Source of the DNA: Diplodia intermedia
Taxonomy: Eukaryota; Ascomycota; Dothideomycetes; Botryosphaeriales; Botryosphaeriaceae
Assembly: GCA_021495925.1 (NCBI GenBank)
Contig: JAKEKT010000004.1
Span: 62,001-126,000 of the forward strand
Direction: 5' to 3'
Length of the DNA stretch: 64,000 nucleotides
Shown here: positions 31,900 to 41,960 of the stretch, piece by piece
Layout of the letters: the number at the start of each line of letters is the position of its first letter
Position numbering within the stretch: the first letter of the stretch is position 1
Notes under the pieces: generated by a model
What the model was told of the DNA's origin: nothing
The model's input: the letters and a program-made list of their open reading frames with translations, nothing else
Database searches by the model: none
Position numbers and translations under genes: made by a program

Positions 31900-32849
31900 T
31901 TAGGCCTTTGCCTTCGCCGCCTCCGCAGCCAGGCGGTCGTGCTCGTCGATGTCCCTGAAGATCAGCGAGTCAGTCCAAGTCCGCAAGCTCACCCGACCAG
32001 GCGAGGAATGAGAGCGACTTACATAGCCTCCCAGGGGTAGTTGATCCAGACGTCGCCGACAGTCTGGGCGGCAATGTAGTTGCCGCTGTCCATCAGGCCC
32101 TGGGGCAGAGAGCCCTTCTTGGTCTTGTCCTTGTTGTGCAGGACGAAGATGGAGAAGGTGGTCTTCTCGCCGGAGCGGCCGAGCTTCTGGGTGGCCTGCT
32201 CGACGTCCTTCTCGAGCTCGCGCACAGCGTACTCCAGCGTGGTGCGCGTGTCGTCGACCTCGTCGACGATCAGCACGTTCTTGCCGATCAGGTTGGCCAT
32301 CTCAAGCGACGACAGGTCCAGCCACTGGGTGCGGGTGACCTTGGTGCCGGGGGTCTCGACCTGGTCGTCGGTGCCGAGCGACTCGTACAGCGACAGGCCG
32401 ATGGCCTGGATGGGGATGTTGGGGTTGCCCGGGCGCCTGAGGAAGGAGCGCAGGATGCGGGCGGGCACGTAGCCGCCGCCGCCGATGGCGATCATGAGGT
32501 TGGGCTTGAAGTCATTGAGGATCGTGTCCGCCGACTTCTGGCAGAGCTTGTGGACCTAGAGAGCACCCATGTCGTCGTCAGCGCCTGCGCTCTCCAGACT
32601 TTTACTCGGCCGTTTTCGCCATTGCCCTGCGCACCGACACGAGGCGAAGCCGGCGCGGCGGAAGAATGTGGCCTCGTCGAGCGCGAGCAGCTGCGAAGGG
32701 TTCGGTCGCGAGGCGTGCTGCTGAAAACAGCGTTTCTCTGCGCGTCGCGCCGGCGATGACGCACGGCGCGGGCAAAAGAGCGGCGAGCAGGCGCACGAGA
32801 CGGACAGGCAACTGACCTCGTTGTAGGTAACGTAGATCTTCTCGACCAT
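31900..32849 (-). CDS. Xanthine/hypoxanthine-guanine phosphoribosyltransferase
   Basis: Minus-strand exons 32849..32817, 32555..32023 and 31954..31900 (introns 261 and 68 bp) give 206 residues. Exon 1 encodes MVEKIYVTYNE; splicing adds 'VHKLCQKSADTILNDFKP', then 'MIAIGGGGYVPARILRSFL'. The PRPP loop 'NVLIVDEVDDTRTTLEYAV' has the acidic pair and following Thr residues of purine phosphoribosyltransferases. The tail is 'DIDEHDRLAAEAAKAKA'. The sequence resembles yeast Xpt1 and Hpt1 and should convert xanthine and/or hypoxanthine/guanine plus PRPP to the nucleotide in cytosolic purine salvage; which base is preferred cannot be told. Intron 1 uses a GTCAGT donor and is unusually long for this window. 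Confidence 0.9.
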
Positions 32850-33130
32850 GGTGGGCAGCGGCGCGGGAGAAGGGCTCTGGGGGGGCACTTTTTCTGTTGT
32901 ACAGGCAGAAAATAAAAATGTAGTCGGCGGCGCTGCTACTTTACTGGTGGAAGGGCGCTGGCACGAGGGGCACGGACATGGATTCTCGATCCCCACTCTG
33001 GCGGCCGGCCCCGATCAGAGCCAAGCCTCTGTCGGCCAAAAGTCCAACCCCAGCCCTCCCGAATCTTCGCCTCTGCGCGCCCGCTGATTGGCCGCCTTGT
33101 TGCTGCGTGCTCAACGCCTGAGGCGCCTGC

Positions 33131-34995
33131 TCACAGCGGGTCGTCTACGGGCACGCGCTCCGGCAGCTGCAGATGCGGATCAAAGCACCAGACGGCACAG
33201 TGCCCGCGCCGAAGAAGCACCAAAAGGTGCTCGTTGCCCACCAGAGTCTCGTCTCCCGGCATGCCGCTGTGCTCCAGGGCCATGTCGTCGGGCATGTCCA
33301 TGGTCCCGAGATGGAGCCCCCGCCGCTCAAGCGTCTGATACGTCTGCGGGCCCCAGCTGCTGTCCCTCGTGCGAGCCTCCTCGTCAGTAACGGCTGGCGG
33401 CATGTAGAACATGGCGTCTTTCCAAAGGCAGACGGTGAACTTGTCGAACGGCATTTTCCTGAAATACTCATGGCGGAACGCTGGAAGCGCGTCGTTGGAT
33501 GTCTTGATGGACAGTTTGTTCAGCTTGTTGTCGAAGACGATGGTGGTCATGGTGCGTGCGAAGACGGGCTCCTCACGGTATCCGAACGGCCGGACGGGGG
33601 CTTTGATGTGGTAAAGGCGGCCTTCATAGTCCATCGGACGTATGTCCGCTGTGCGCAGCGAGTACACCGAGACACTCTCGTCGTGCTCATGCCTCCCCAG
33701 CAGAACGCCCTCAAACGACCAGCGTTCAAACGAAAGCCAGTTCCGCGTCTCTTTGCGAAGGCAGAAGAACCACACCACTGAGCGCGTGCGTTCGTCGATG
33801 ACGACGCATTTGGGCATGTACTGGCTGCGACGAGTGTCAGTATCGGCGGGCGTAGGAGTCACGGTCTGGCTTCACTGACTAAGGCCGGCCCTCGTCAACG
33901 AGGCGGACTCGGTTGATCTCAAACGAACGCGTGCGTCTTTCAACAGCATTCCAAAGATGAATGTTCAAGCGAGTGCTCCAGGAGGGATTGCGAGACTCCG
34001 AGGCCACGAGGACCGTCCGGCCCTGGGCAACAAACACGTCCAAGTTCTGGTTGTGGAGTGTGAAATGAGTTCGTTCCTTTGTCTGAAGATCATATATGTG
34101 GCAAACTCGGGAGAACAGAGTGAAGAAAGCAACAAGACTCTCGGTCAATTTCATGGTGCCGATCTGCTCCCGAGCATCCGTCATGATGGAGTGATGCTCC
34201 CCAGTCCGAAAGTTGAACGCCTCAATTCTCCTCAGCGCTTTCCAGGCAAGCGTGTCCTGGGCGAAGTCGGCTTCGGGGAACTCACCGCGGTCGGGAGCGG
34301 TCAGCTTGACGTTCCAGCTGCCGTGGTAGAAGGTGCCGTGGTAGGGGCGGCCTTCGCGGAAGCGCTTCACGTGGTCCGCCTTCCACTTCTGCACAGCCAG
34401 GCGATCGCTGTACAAGCCGGCGGCCTCGCCGGCCAGCTTGCGGTCGTCGTCGGAGTACCAGCTGTCAATGGCGCAGCCGGTCACGTGCGACGAGCACAGC
34501 TGCCGCTGCCATTGACGGCTCACCTGGCCGAAGTCAGCACGCTGGGCGCGCGGCAAACGTTTGCGGAGTGCATACCCGCTGGTACAGGAAAGGCGCATGC
34601 GGAGGGAGGAAGCGGAAGACGTGCTCGACGAGCTCGACGGGCGAGGCGCCGACGATGTCGCAACGGAAGTCTCGCTGGCGCAGGCGCGCAAGCAGCTCCC
34701 TCCACTCGGCGGTGGTGAGGCGGTCGACAATGCCGTCTAATCTAAAGCAAGCGTGATCAGTCGGTGTCTAGGTCTGCGTGCGCGCCCACGGCATGGCGGC
34801 GATCGGCGGCGGCTGGGGTCGGGCAACAGGGCGGGCGCGACTGGCACAGGCTGGCAGGCTGCAGCTGGATAGGCGAGCGAAGACGTGATATGCTTAATTG
34901 AACGACAACGTGCTGGGAGAGGAGGCGGGCACTCACGCCGCTCGGCGCGCGGCCGGAGTGGGCAGCTCAGCAAAATCGCGGGCCAGGTGCGCCAT
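33131..34995 (-). CDS. F-box protein, four exons
   Basis: Minus-strand exons 34995..34937, 34741..34576, 34523..33880 and 33824..33131 (introns 195, 52 and 55 bp) close in phase to 520 residues. Exon 1 encodes 'MAHLARDFAELPTPAARRAA'; exon 2 continues 'LDGIVDRLTTAEWRELLARL' and the F-box core 'DIVGASPVELVEHVFRFLP' with 'APFLYQRVSRQWQRQL' across the next intron (about residues 48-82). The rest has Trp/Phe-rich strands ('WNVKLTAPD', 'HIYDLQTKERTHFTL', 'RSVVWFFCLRKETRNW') suggesting a beta-propeller-like substrate domain. F-box proteins recruit substrates to SCF ubiquitin ligases through Skp1. The third intron has a GTCAGT donor. Exon 1 is the least certain part, although its frame joins perfectly. 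Confidence 0.8.
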
Positions 34996-35801
34996 GCCTC
35001 TGCCTGCGCGCGGGCCCAGACTGGCGGCCGCGGGCTGCGGGCTGCGGGCTGCGGGCTGCGGACTGCGAGGACCGGGGAGATGGCGGGCACTGGAGGGCGC
35101 AGGCGGGGAGCTCAGGCGGCGTTGAGCAGATGGCGTCAGCTGGGGCAGTTGTACAGCCGCGAGGTGCACGCTGGGCAGCGCGGTCTGGATTCTGGATCGA
35201 GGCGCGGTTCCCCTGATGCTCGCAGACGCACCTCCACAGTGAAGCTCCTCCTGCTAGCCCGGCCCCGTTCTATCGCAGCTGCCCGCCCGTCACGCGTCCC
35301 CCCTTTGTCGCAGCAGATGCCCGCCCGAGCCTCCTAGCACCGCGCGACCGCGCACACAGCTCTTCTCGCCGCCCGCGGGAGCTCCAGGTCCCCGCACATC
35401 CCAGCATCCCAGCGACCCTTATCCCCTAGCTGTGCCCACCACCCGCGCCGACCCTGCGAGTCCGCGACTCCAGCGCCCCGACTGACCCCAAGCCCGGCCA
35501 TCGCGACCGAGAACACGCGCGCCGCCGTCCGTCCGACCTCGCCCGCCTGCGCCTGCGACCACCACCACCACCGCGCCCCGCCGGCCTGCCCTCGACCTGC
35601 GCCGGCCCATTGGCAGCCAACCTCGGCCCCCCCGTAGGATGCCGTGAGCGGTCCGCCCGCTGTCGACGTCGTCATTCTTAGAAGCGAGCCGGCCGATGAG
35701 AGTCTGGGCGCTGTAGACAAGCTCGAGGACGCTGCGCAGCTTTATACGTGTTTGCTGCGAGCTGGCCCGCCCATCCAACCTCTGAAATCCCTGTCGCCAC
35801 G
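34996..35801. other. Divergent promoter region, F-box gene / Sfl1-like gene
   Basis: Very GC-rich. Contains a short tandem of GGGCTGC units (about 35030-35062) and CT-rich sequence; long open frames on both strands here are Arg/Gly/Ala-rich and are composition artefacts. Confidence 0.55.
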
Positions 35802-37893
35802 ATGGCTTCCGGCGCCGAATCCGTCAGGCGCAGCCCGTTTGCCGCCGATACGCTTGCGCCAGGTATGCACAAGACAATACCGATCCTCCCGTCGTCGTCA
35901 GCCGCCTCGTCGTTGACCCCCCCGGTCCCCGCAGGAGACCCAATGGACGTCACCCCCTCGGCCTCGACCTCCGCGGCTCCTCCGTCACAGCCCAGCCCGG
36001 CCTTGGACCGCAACGGTGGGAACCAGTCGGAGCCGGACAACAGCAGCCAGAGCAGCAACCAGCAGCCCAGCAGCGCGCCCACGTCCAACGCGACCGCGGC
36101 CGCGGCAAACACCACCACCAACGGGAACACAAGTGGCAATGGCCCGGGCATCGGTGCGGCCGCGGCCGCGCAGCAGCCCAAGGTGGTACAGACAGCCTTC
36201 ATCCACAAGCTCTACAAGTATGTGAATCAAACGTCGTTGGCTGAGACAGGGCCCGGAACTGACTCGGCCCAGCATGCTTGAAGACCAGTCAATCCAGCAT
36301 TTGATCTCGTGGTCCAGCACCAACGAAAGTTTTGTCATGTCACCCTCGAATGAATTCTCAAAAGTTCTTTCGTACGTCTCCGATTGGGCCGGCTGCTGGC
36401 ATGGCTGGTGCTAATGCCATTGACAGTTCTTACTTCAAACACACCAATATTTCATCATTTGTGCGACAGTTGAACATGTACGGATTCCACAAAGGTCGGT
36501 GCTGCCCCCCGCTCTGCCGTTTGCCCGCTGACCCGATGCAGTGAGCGACGTTTTCCACACCGGCTCCCCCGACTCTCCGCTCTGGGAGTTTAAGCACGGC
36601 AATGGCAACTTTAAACGAGGGGATCTCGTTGGCCTGAGGGAGATCAAGCGGCGAGCTTCGCGGCATGCTCTCATACATCGCGATTCCTTTTCTACTGGCC
36701 CAAAAGCAGCAGCGCCGTCTTCCGGGGCTCCTGTAGAACCCATGCCTGATCCCGTCGAGGCTCGGCTGCAAATGCTCGAGCACAGCCTCTACGACATGCA
36801 TGCGCGGCTCGCACGGACTGAAGATAGTTATGCATACGTCAACCAAAGATGCAACGTGCTCACGGAAAGCCTGATGCGCTGCCACCAGGTTTGTCTTCTA
36901 TCCAGCTCCTCAATGTTCCTATGCTTACTGGCAGCCGCAGTGGAATTATGAGCTCTCCAATTGCATAAAGGCCATGGTCCCAGATCCGGAGCATCAAATA
37001 CACAAGGATGGTAGGTTCTCTCGCTCGTAGCACAGGCCATGGCAGCAGGCTAACGCGTGCAAGTGTCCATGATGCAAAACGAGATTGCAAGACAGTCCGA
37101 CATTTTCCGGTCGATGGATGAACAGCAAGAAAACATCCAGTCTGCCCGCTCCCAATATTTCTCCAACCTGCAAAACGACAGCATGGCACCAGCATCCCCT
37201 CGCCAGATGCCTCAGAATGACCAGCGACGACCATCGCTGGCAGATGTCGGGAGACCGGGGTCTTACCGCGGCCCGCAAACCGCCGTTCCCCCCCACTTGC
37301 AGGTGGTGTCGCCCAGGAGATATGGTTCAATCACCCAAGGGAACTATTCGCCATCGTCGTTGCGACCACCAGTCCAACAGGCGCCGCCGCCGCCGCCGCC
37401 CCAGATCCAGCATCCACTTGCCAATGTCGACTCCAATTCACCGCCGCCCAATCTATCCCGGAGGCACACTTCTGCAGATATTCGATTACACGGCTGGGTG
37501 CCGCCGCCGCCGCCGCCGTCTCACTCTCCATACGCGTCCGGCCACAATTCCACGCCATGGCCATCGTCGCCGCACAGGGCTCCCGTCGGTGGTGATGAGC
37601 AACTTAGGAACGCTTTGGCCCAATATGAAATAACGCGCGGTCCCAGACAGCACCCCGGTTCACGGAATGCAACGCCTCCACCCAACGAACCCAGTTCTAC
37701 ATTGAACCCCGACGCTGGCTGGACCCTTCCAGGGGCGCGTTTTCCGTTCCGGGGCATCGATACACCAGGCCCGCCGACCAGACGATCAAGCATGGCATCC
37801 AACGTACATTCATTGTTGAACCCGGCAGAGACGGCAGAACGGCCGGATGAGGATGAGCCGCAAGGTGATTTGAAGAGGAAGAGGCTCATATGA
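35802..37893 (+). CDS. HSF-type transcription factor, Sfl1-like
   Basis: Six exons, 35802..36217, 36273..36371, 36427..36494, 36542..36888, 36935..37010 and 37064..37893, join in phase to 611 residues. After an Ala/Ser/Asn-rich N-terminus the HSF DNA-binding domain (about 130-235) reads 'TAFIHKLYNMLEDQSIQHLI', 'SWSSTNESFVMSPSNEFSKV', 'YFKHTNISSFVRQLNMYGFH' and 'KHGNGNFKRGDLVGLREIKR', with the 'VSDVFHTGSPDSPLWEF' insertion characteristic of Sfl1 rather than Hsf1. A coiled-coil (about 255-310) and a Pro/Ser-rich C-terminus follow. Sfl1 homologues are nuclear regulators of morphology, flocculation and stress genes. Five introns of 46-55 bp fall inside or near the domain. An upstream in-frame ATG at 35748 would add 18 residues; the acceptor of intron 4 could also be shifted by 6 bp. 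Confidence 0.88.
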
Positions 37894-39148
37894 ATGAAAC
37901 CGGGTCTCTCAGCTTCTTCTCATCTCTTTATTCACCCTGAACTGAAAATTTCGGGAGTCTTTCGTGTTCACGTTAGTATTCGAGGCCGTTTACTCGTTCC
38001 ATTGGCAACTATCTCAGCCATATTCAAATGGTCGTGTAGATGGTTTGGTTCTGGGATGGGCTTCCTGGGCAGGGCTGCTTTGGATTTTTGGGGAAGGGCT
38101 TCTGGATTCTTCGTTTGATCCTCGCGCCATAGTCGCAGGTCGTTTCTTACTTTCCTTTCTTTAGGCAATCGATCGGTCGAGAAGCCTTATCGGTGTCATA
38201 TTCTGTAGTTTGAAGGGAAAGTATTCTCGTTGCACCACTAGGGCGGCATTTACCTTTATTGATTCCTAACCATATCAAAGAAGATATGGCATGGACGACA
38301 GCCATGAAAATAGCATTGGGGTTGTATTTATGGGAACGGGATCAACAAGATGATCAGACGCTTGTGGGTCCGTAAACTGAGCTGACGAGGGGACCAGCCT
38401 GCCGTCACTGCTTTGTTTTTAATCCTGAGTAAGCCAGGCTGTGGGCTTGTCAGTGGCTCCTCGGTACGTTAGCCCGTGGCACATGTTCATTCCTTTCTTC
38501 AATCATCACACGGCAAGTACGTGGGAAGCTAGATAAGCAGATGAGAAGGCAGCCAGAGCCGCTGGAAAAGGGCCGAACGCCGCTAGTGTGGCATCGAGAG
38601 AAGAGAGATGGATTTTCCCCTCTGCATGTATACTGCCCTGTCTAATGTAAAGCTTTCTTGGTTTTTGATTGCTCAAGTATTAGTGCCGAAAAGTCTAGCA
38701 TGATGAACCGTAGCACAAGCTTCACCGGTGCTTGACGTTGCGTAACGGAAGCTGTTGTGATTACGACTTCATTGTTTGCCCATCTTCTTGTGCCCTAGGA
38801 TCTCGGCACCATACCTCAAAAGGGTGACATTATTTTCTCTACAGTCTAGATGGCGCTTGTTATCCCGGTTCGCGTGTTGATTAACCTGCAGCTTTTGACG
38901 TATGATCAATGTCGACAACAGCGGGACGGATCTTGACGTTGGCAACTCCTTCCCCTGCTTCTTTAGATCTTTGTTTTGCACCCACTTTCCATCTTCCCGT
39001 CCGCCTCCACGATGGACCAGAGCTGATCGACCATGAACGTGAGCCACTTAATTGGCAGATAACATCCAAGCGTCTTTTGGAATTGGATAGAAGAAGAAAA
39101 TCAATTCTATTCTTCACTATCGGTGTCGAACCTCGATACCGAAGTCGC

Positions 39149-39404
39149 CTATCCTCTTTTTTCTTTTGGTGCCTTCAGCTGTTCGATGACTTTGCGGCAA
39201 AATTGGCACCCAGCGCCACTTTTTCGTGACGTGTGTAAGCTCCGTCTTCCACTTCGAGGTGACGGCTTGCATAAGATTGCTGATCATGCCGTCCACATTC
39301 TTCTTGTAGATGTCGAAGGCTTCTTGAATGGTCTCGTGGCATTCCTGTACTATGCCATTGGCATAGGGGGACGGGGATTGCCGGAACTCATCCCTCTTTT
39401 CCAA
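39149..39404 (-). pseudogene. Decayed or frameshifted coding fragment
   Basis: On the minus strand a frame from 39404 encodes a helical stretch ('VQECHETIQEAFDIYKKNV', 'GMISNLMQAVTSKWKTEL') with clearly coding codon use (mostly C or G in third position), unlike the AT-rich flanks. The frame then loses sense at an AAAAA run (39220-39224), and a neighbouring frame picks up 'CQFCRKVIEQLKAPKEK' before a stop at 39149. This looks like one coding unit broken by a one-base shift, with no start codon in good context and a stop just upstream of 39404. Alternatively it is an internal exon of a gene whose other exons I cannot find. The family is not recognised. Confidence 0.4.
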
Positions 39405-40255
39405 CTTATGCTATTCGGCGTCTACATAAATGTCCATGTATACATGCTCTATGCCTTCCCATAGTTTATTTCATCCCGTGACCCCATCTACTCAATCTGC
39501 CGATACGTCTACCAATACTCACACTGGCATGTTTCAATTGGTCTAGCGACGAATGACTCTAAAAGAGATAGATACTTAGGTAAAATCGTGTCTTAGTGTG
39601 GTTCACAATTTACTTAGGTTGTGGAATCCTCCATCTGGACGTGTTCATATAGATTTGTGCTTCGCATCTATGCCCGGCTGTAGACATGTCGATAGTATTA
39701 GTTCTGCTACGATATATGATGTTCTTGGAAGACGTGGGTAAATTGTTAGTCTGTAGGAAGGGGTAAATAGACGCAGGTCCTGGATTGGAGCATGTGAGAT
39801 ATCTTTCGTATTGCAAATGCGAAATTCGGGACTGACACCGCAGCAGGTCAAGAAAGGGAGTACTCTAAGCCACGGCGAGGACGCTCTACCGTTTCCACGG
39901 GAGTAGTTAAAGGCGGACAAATATATCCAGAAGTCCGATTCAAGACCCACATCTACGGCCGGGCATTGCATGTTACAACCTGCGTAAGTGTGGTGCATTA
40001 TCTATGTGAGACAAATGTAGGTTAGCTCAATTGTTTCGCAACATTCACCGCACGGACATCGGTATTCAGTCCGGGCACCGAGCATGCTCCGTAGCCAGGC
40101 GTTCAGCCATCAGCCAGGCATTGAACACTCAAAGTCACAGCACTTGAAACTGTTTTTCTTTAAGGCGGCGGTCGAGGTTGTTTTATGGGGGCGAGCTACC
40201 CAAGCTACAGTAATTAAACCCACCTCACGCTTCTTGGCTACCCATTCCGCGCCGC

Positions 40256-40540
40256 CTACTTCTTCAAAACGCAAGTGATACCGGCATCCATGGCACAAGA
40301 AGACTCGGAATCATCGTGACACGGGACATGACAAAGACCAGAAAAGACACTACTAAACGAACCCGGTTCCCTTTCGCGCCCGAAGATCATGATGCAGGTC
40401 CCAAACACGCTGAGTTCGCGAGCTGACTCATACAGACATACGGGAGAATCGGCTGAAAAGCAAGCCATAGCGATGTCTTGAACACGCAGAAGAACGGGGA
40501 AAAGGGTAGAGAAAAGAAATACAAACGAAAGCCAGTCCAT
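40256..40540 (-). CDS. Candidate small secreted Cys-rich protein
   Basis: A 94-residue frame starts at 40540 (context GCCATGG) with a signal-like N-terminus 'MDWLSFVFLFSTLFPVLL', followed by about 70 residues with seven cysteines, including 'CHVPCHDDSESSC'. Third codon positions are rich in C and T, as in real genes. It lies alone in a gene-poor region. There is no known domain and no conservation evidence, so this may be a chance frame; small secreted Cys-rich proteins of fungi often look like this, but nothing here shows a role. Confidence 0.3.
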   Translation of the reverse strand: MDWLSFVFLFSTLFPVLLRVQDIAMACFSADSPVCLYESARELSVFGTCIMIFGREREPGSFSSVFSGLCHVPCHDDSESSCAMDAGITCVLKK

Positions 40541-40986
40541 GGCAGTGGGTCGCAGACGCACGATCGAGTTGTGATTTTTTGTTCTCCTGGTACTTTCCCT
40601 TTTCTTTCTGGAGTGGTGACGACAAAATCAACTATGGGGATCTGGGTGGGGAGGCGAAAAGAGTCCGTGTTGCCTCATGTTGTGACAATCTTTGTTTGGA
40701 GGGGAGTAGAACGATTAAAACTCGGGTTGTCAACCTGAACTCCTATCTCAGCCCGAAAACCCGGCCTTGCTCGGAGGTCTGGGGGCGACAGGCGAGTTAC
40801 TGGATCCGGGGAGATGGCGACCCTCCTCGCCCGGCGGAACACTACCTGCGCGTTGTTGTCAATCTGGATAACGATGGGGCCCCCGCCCCGAGCCAAGCAA
40901 TTAGCAATCTTTGGAAGTGAAAAGGCTTCCTTTGGATCCATGTCCGAACGACCTGCGGTCGCCGACATGCAGTTTCCAGCCACACC

Positions 40987-41960
40987 TCAGACGATCGACT
41001 TGGGCGACTTGGCGTTACCAATGTCGACGATGTCATCAATGTGGTTGCACATGGCGACGAAGAGGTCAAAGAACATCTTGCCGCCCATCTCCATCTCCTG
41101 CTGCATGGTGCCGCTGCGCTTGAAGGTGCGGCGGCTGCGGATGATCAGCGCCAGGTAGTGGGCGCGCAGCCGCGAGTCCGTGTCGGGTGTGTGGGCGTAG
41201 GCGAAGCGTGCCGAGCGTAGCACGGTGCCGACATCGATGCCCGCCTGTAGGCCCTGCTTGCGCAGCGCCAGCCGCTTGAGCTCTGCCAGCCCGTACCGTT
41301 CTGCCGCGCAGTACACCACCGTGTCCCGCAGGAGCACGGCCCCTTCGCCCGCGTGGAACATGGTCGCCATGCTGTTGCTGGCGCCCTGCTGCATCGCTTC
41401 GGAACTTCCTCCTCCTCGGCCGCCGTTGGTGTTGTTTTGTGGATTGTTCAGGTCCGGTGTTGTCTGGGTCGAGCGAACCACCTCGGCGCCCTCGAGCATC
41501 CAGGAGCCGCGCCGCTTGTCGTGGAACAGACGGGGCGTGTAGTCTCCCTTGTACAGGTACTCGAGTACGCACGAGAAGATCTCGGGCTCTTCGTCGGGCA
41601 GAAGAATACGCTTGTTGGGCGACGCATCGAGGAACTGGCCTTGGAGTGCCGCCTGGAAGAACGGCGAGTGGCACAGCACGTCTTCGTGCGCCGCGAAGAG
41701 CCGTTGGTCGCGGCCAATCACCATGGTGATGATGGCGCTCGTGAGCTTGGGCGAACCGCTGGAGGGGAGCGAGTCAGTGACGGGAGCTTGGGCAGCAGGA
41801 GACGGGGATCGACGTACCTGCCCACCGACCTCGGGCTCTCCAGCTTCTCCAGCATCTTCTGCTTGGTCTCTTCGCGAAACGATCTCTTGGGCTGCTGCTT
41901 GCTGACCTTGCTCACGCGGTCCTTCGTCCCCTGGGAAGAAGCGAACGACCGTTTGAACAT
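40987..41960 (-). CDS. BTB/POZ domain protein
   Basis: Minus-strand exons 41960..41818 and 41758..40987 (59-bp intron, GTACGT donor, CTGAC branch, phase 2) give 304 residues. The join yields 'GSPKLTSAIITMVIGRDQRL', leading into the BTB core 'FAAHEDVLCHSPFFQAAL', 'RILLPDEEPEIFSCVLEYLY' and 'KGDYTPRLFHD' (about 52-125). A Gly/Asn/Gln-rich linker is followed by a helical part ('AERYGLAELKRLALRKQGL'). It probably acts as a homodimerising adaptor, perhaps for Cullin-3. The N-terminus repeats the tetrapeptide Lys-Arg-Ser-Phe; the frame stays open upstream to 42110 with another copy, so the start could be earlier. Confidence 0.8.

Larger units (their letters stand above)
37894..40986. other. Gene-poor 3.1 kb region
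   Basis: AT-richer than its surroundings, particularly 39420-40030. It holds the 3' flank of the Sfl1-like gene, a decayed coding fragment (39149-39404, minus) and a candidate small secreted protein (40256-40540, minus), both listed separately. Otherwise only short, domain-free frames are seen. It may be a site of gene loss or an old repeat, but no terminal repeats or transposase remnants were recognised. Confidence 0.5.

Noticed and set aside
33957..34718. 253-codon plus-strand frame
   Set aside because: Antisense to the F-box gene exon whose frame is conserved and splices in phase.
38214..38375. 54-codon plus-strand open stretch containing 'AMKIALGLYLWERDQ'
   Set aside because: Looks protein-like at first sight, but it is short, AT-ending in codon use, has no splice partner and cannot be assigned; not enough for a gene or relic call.
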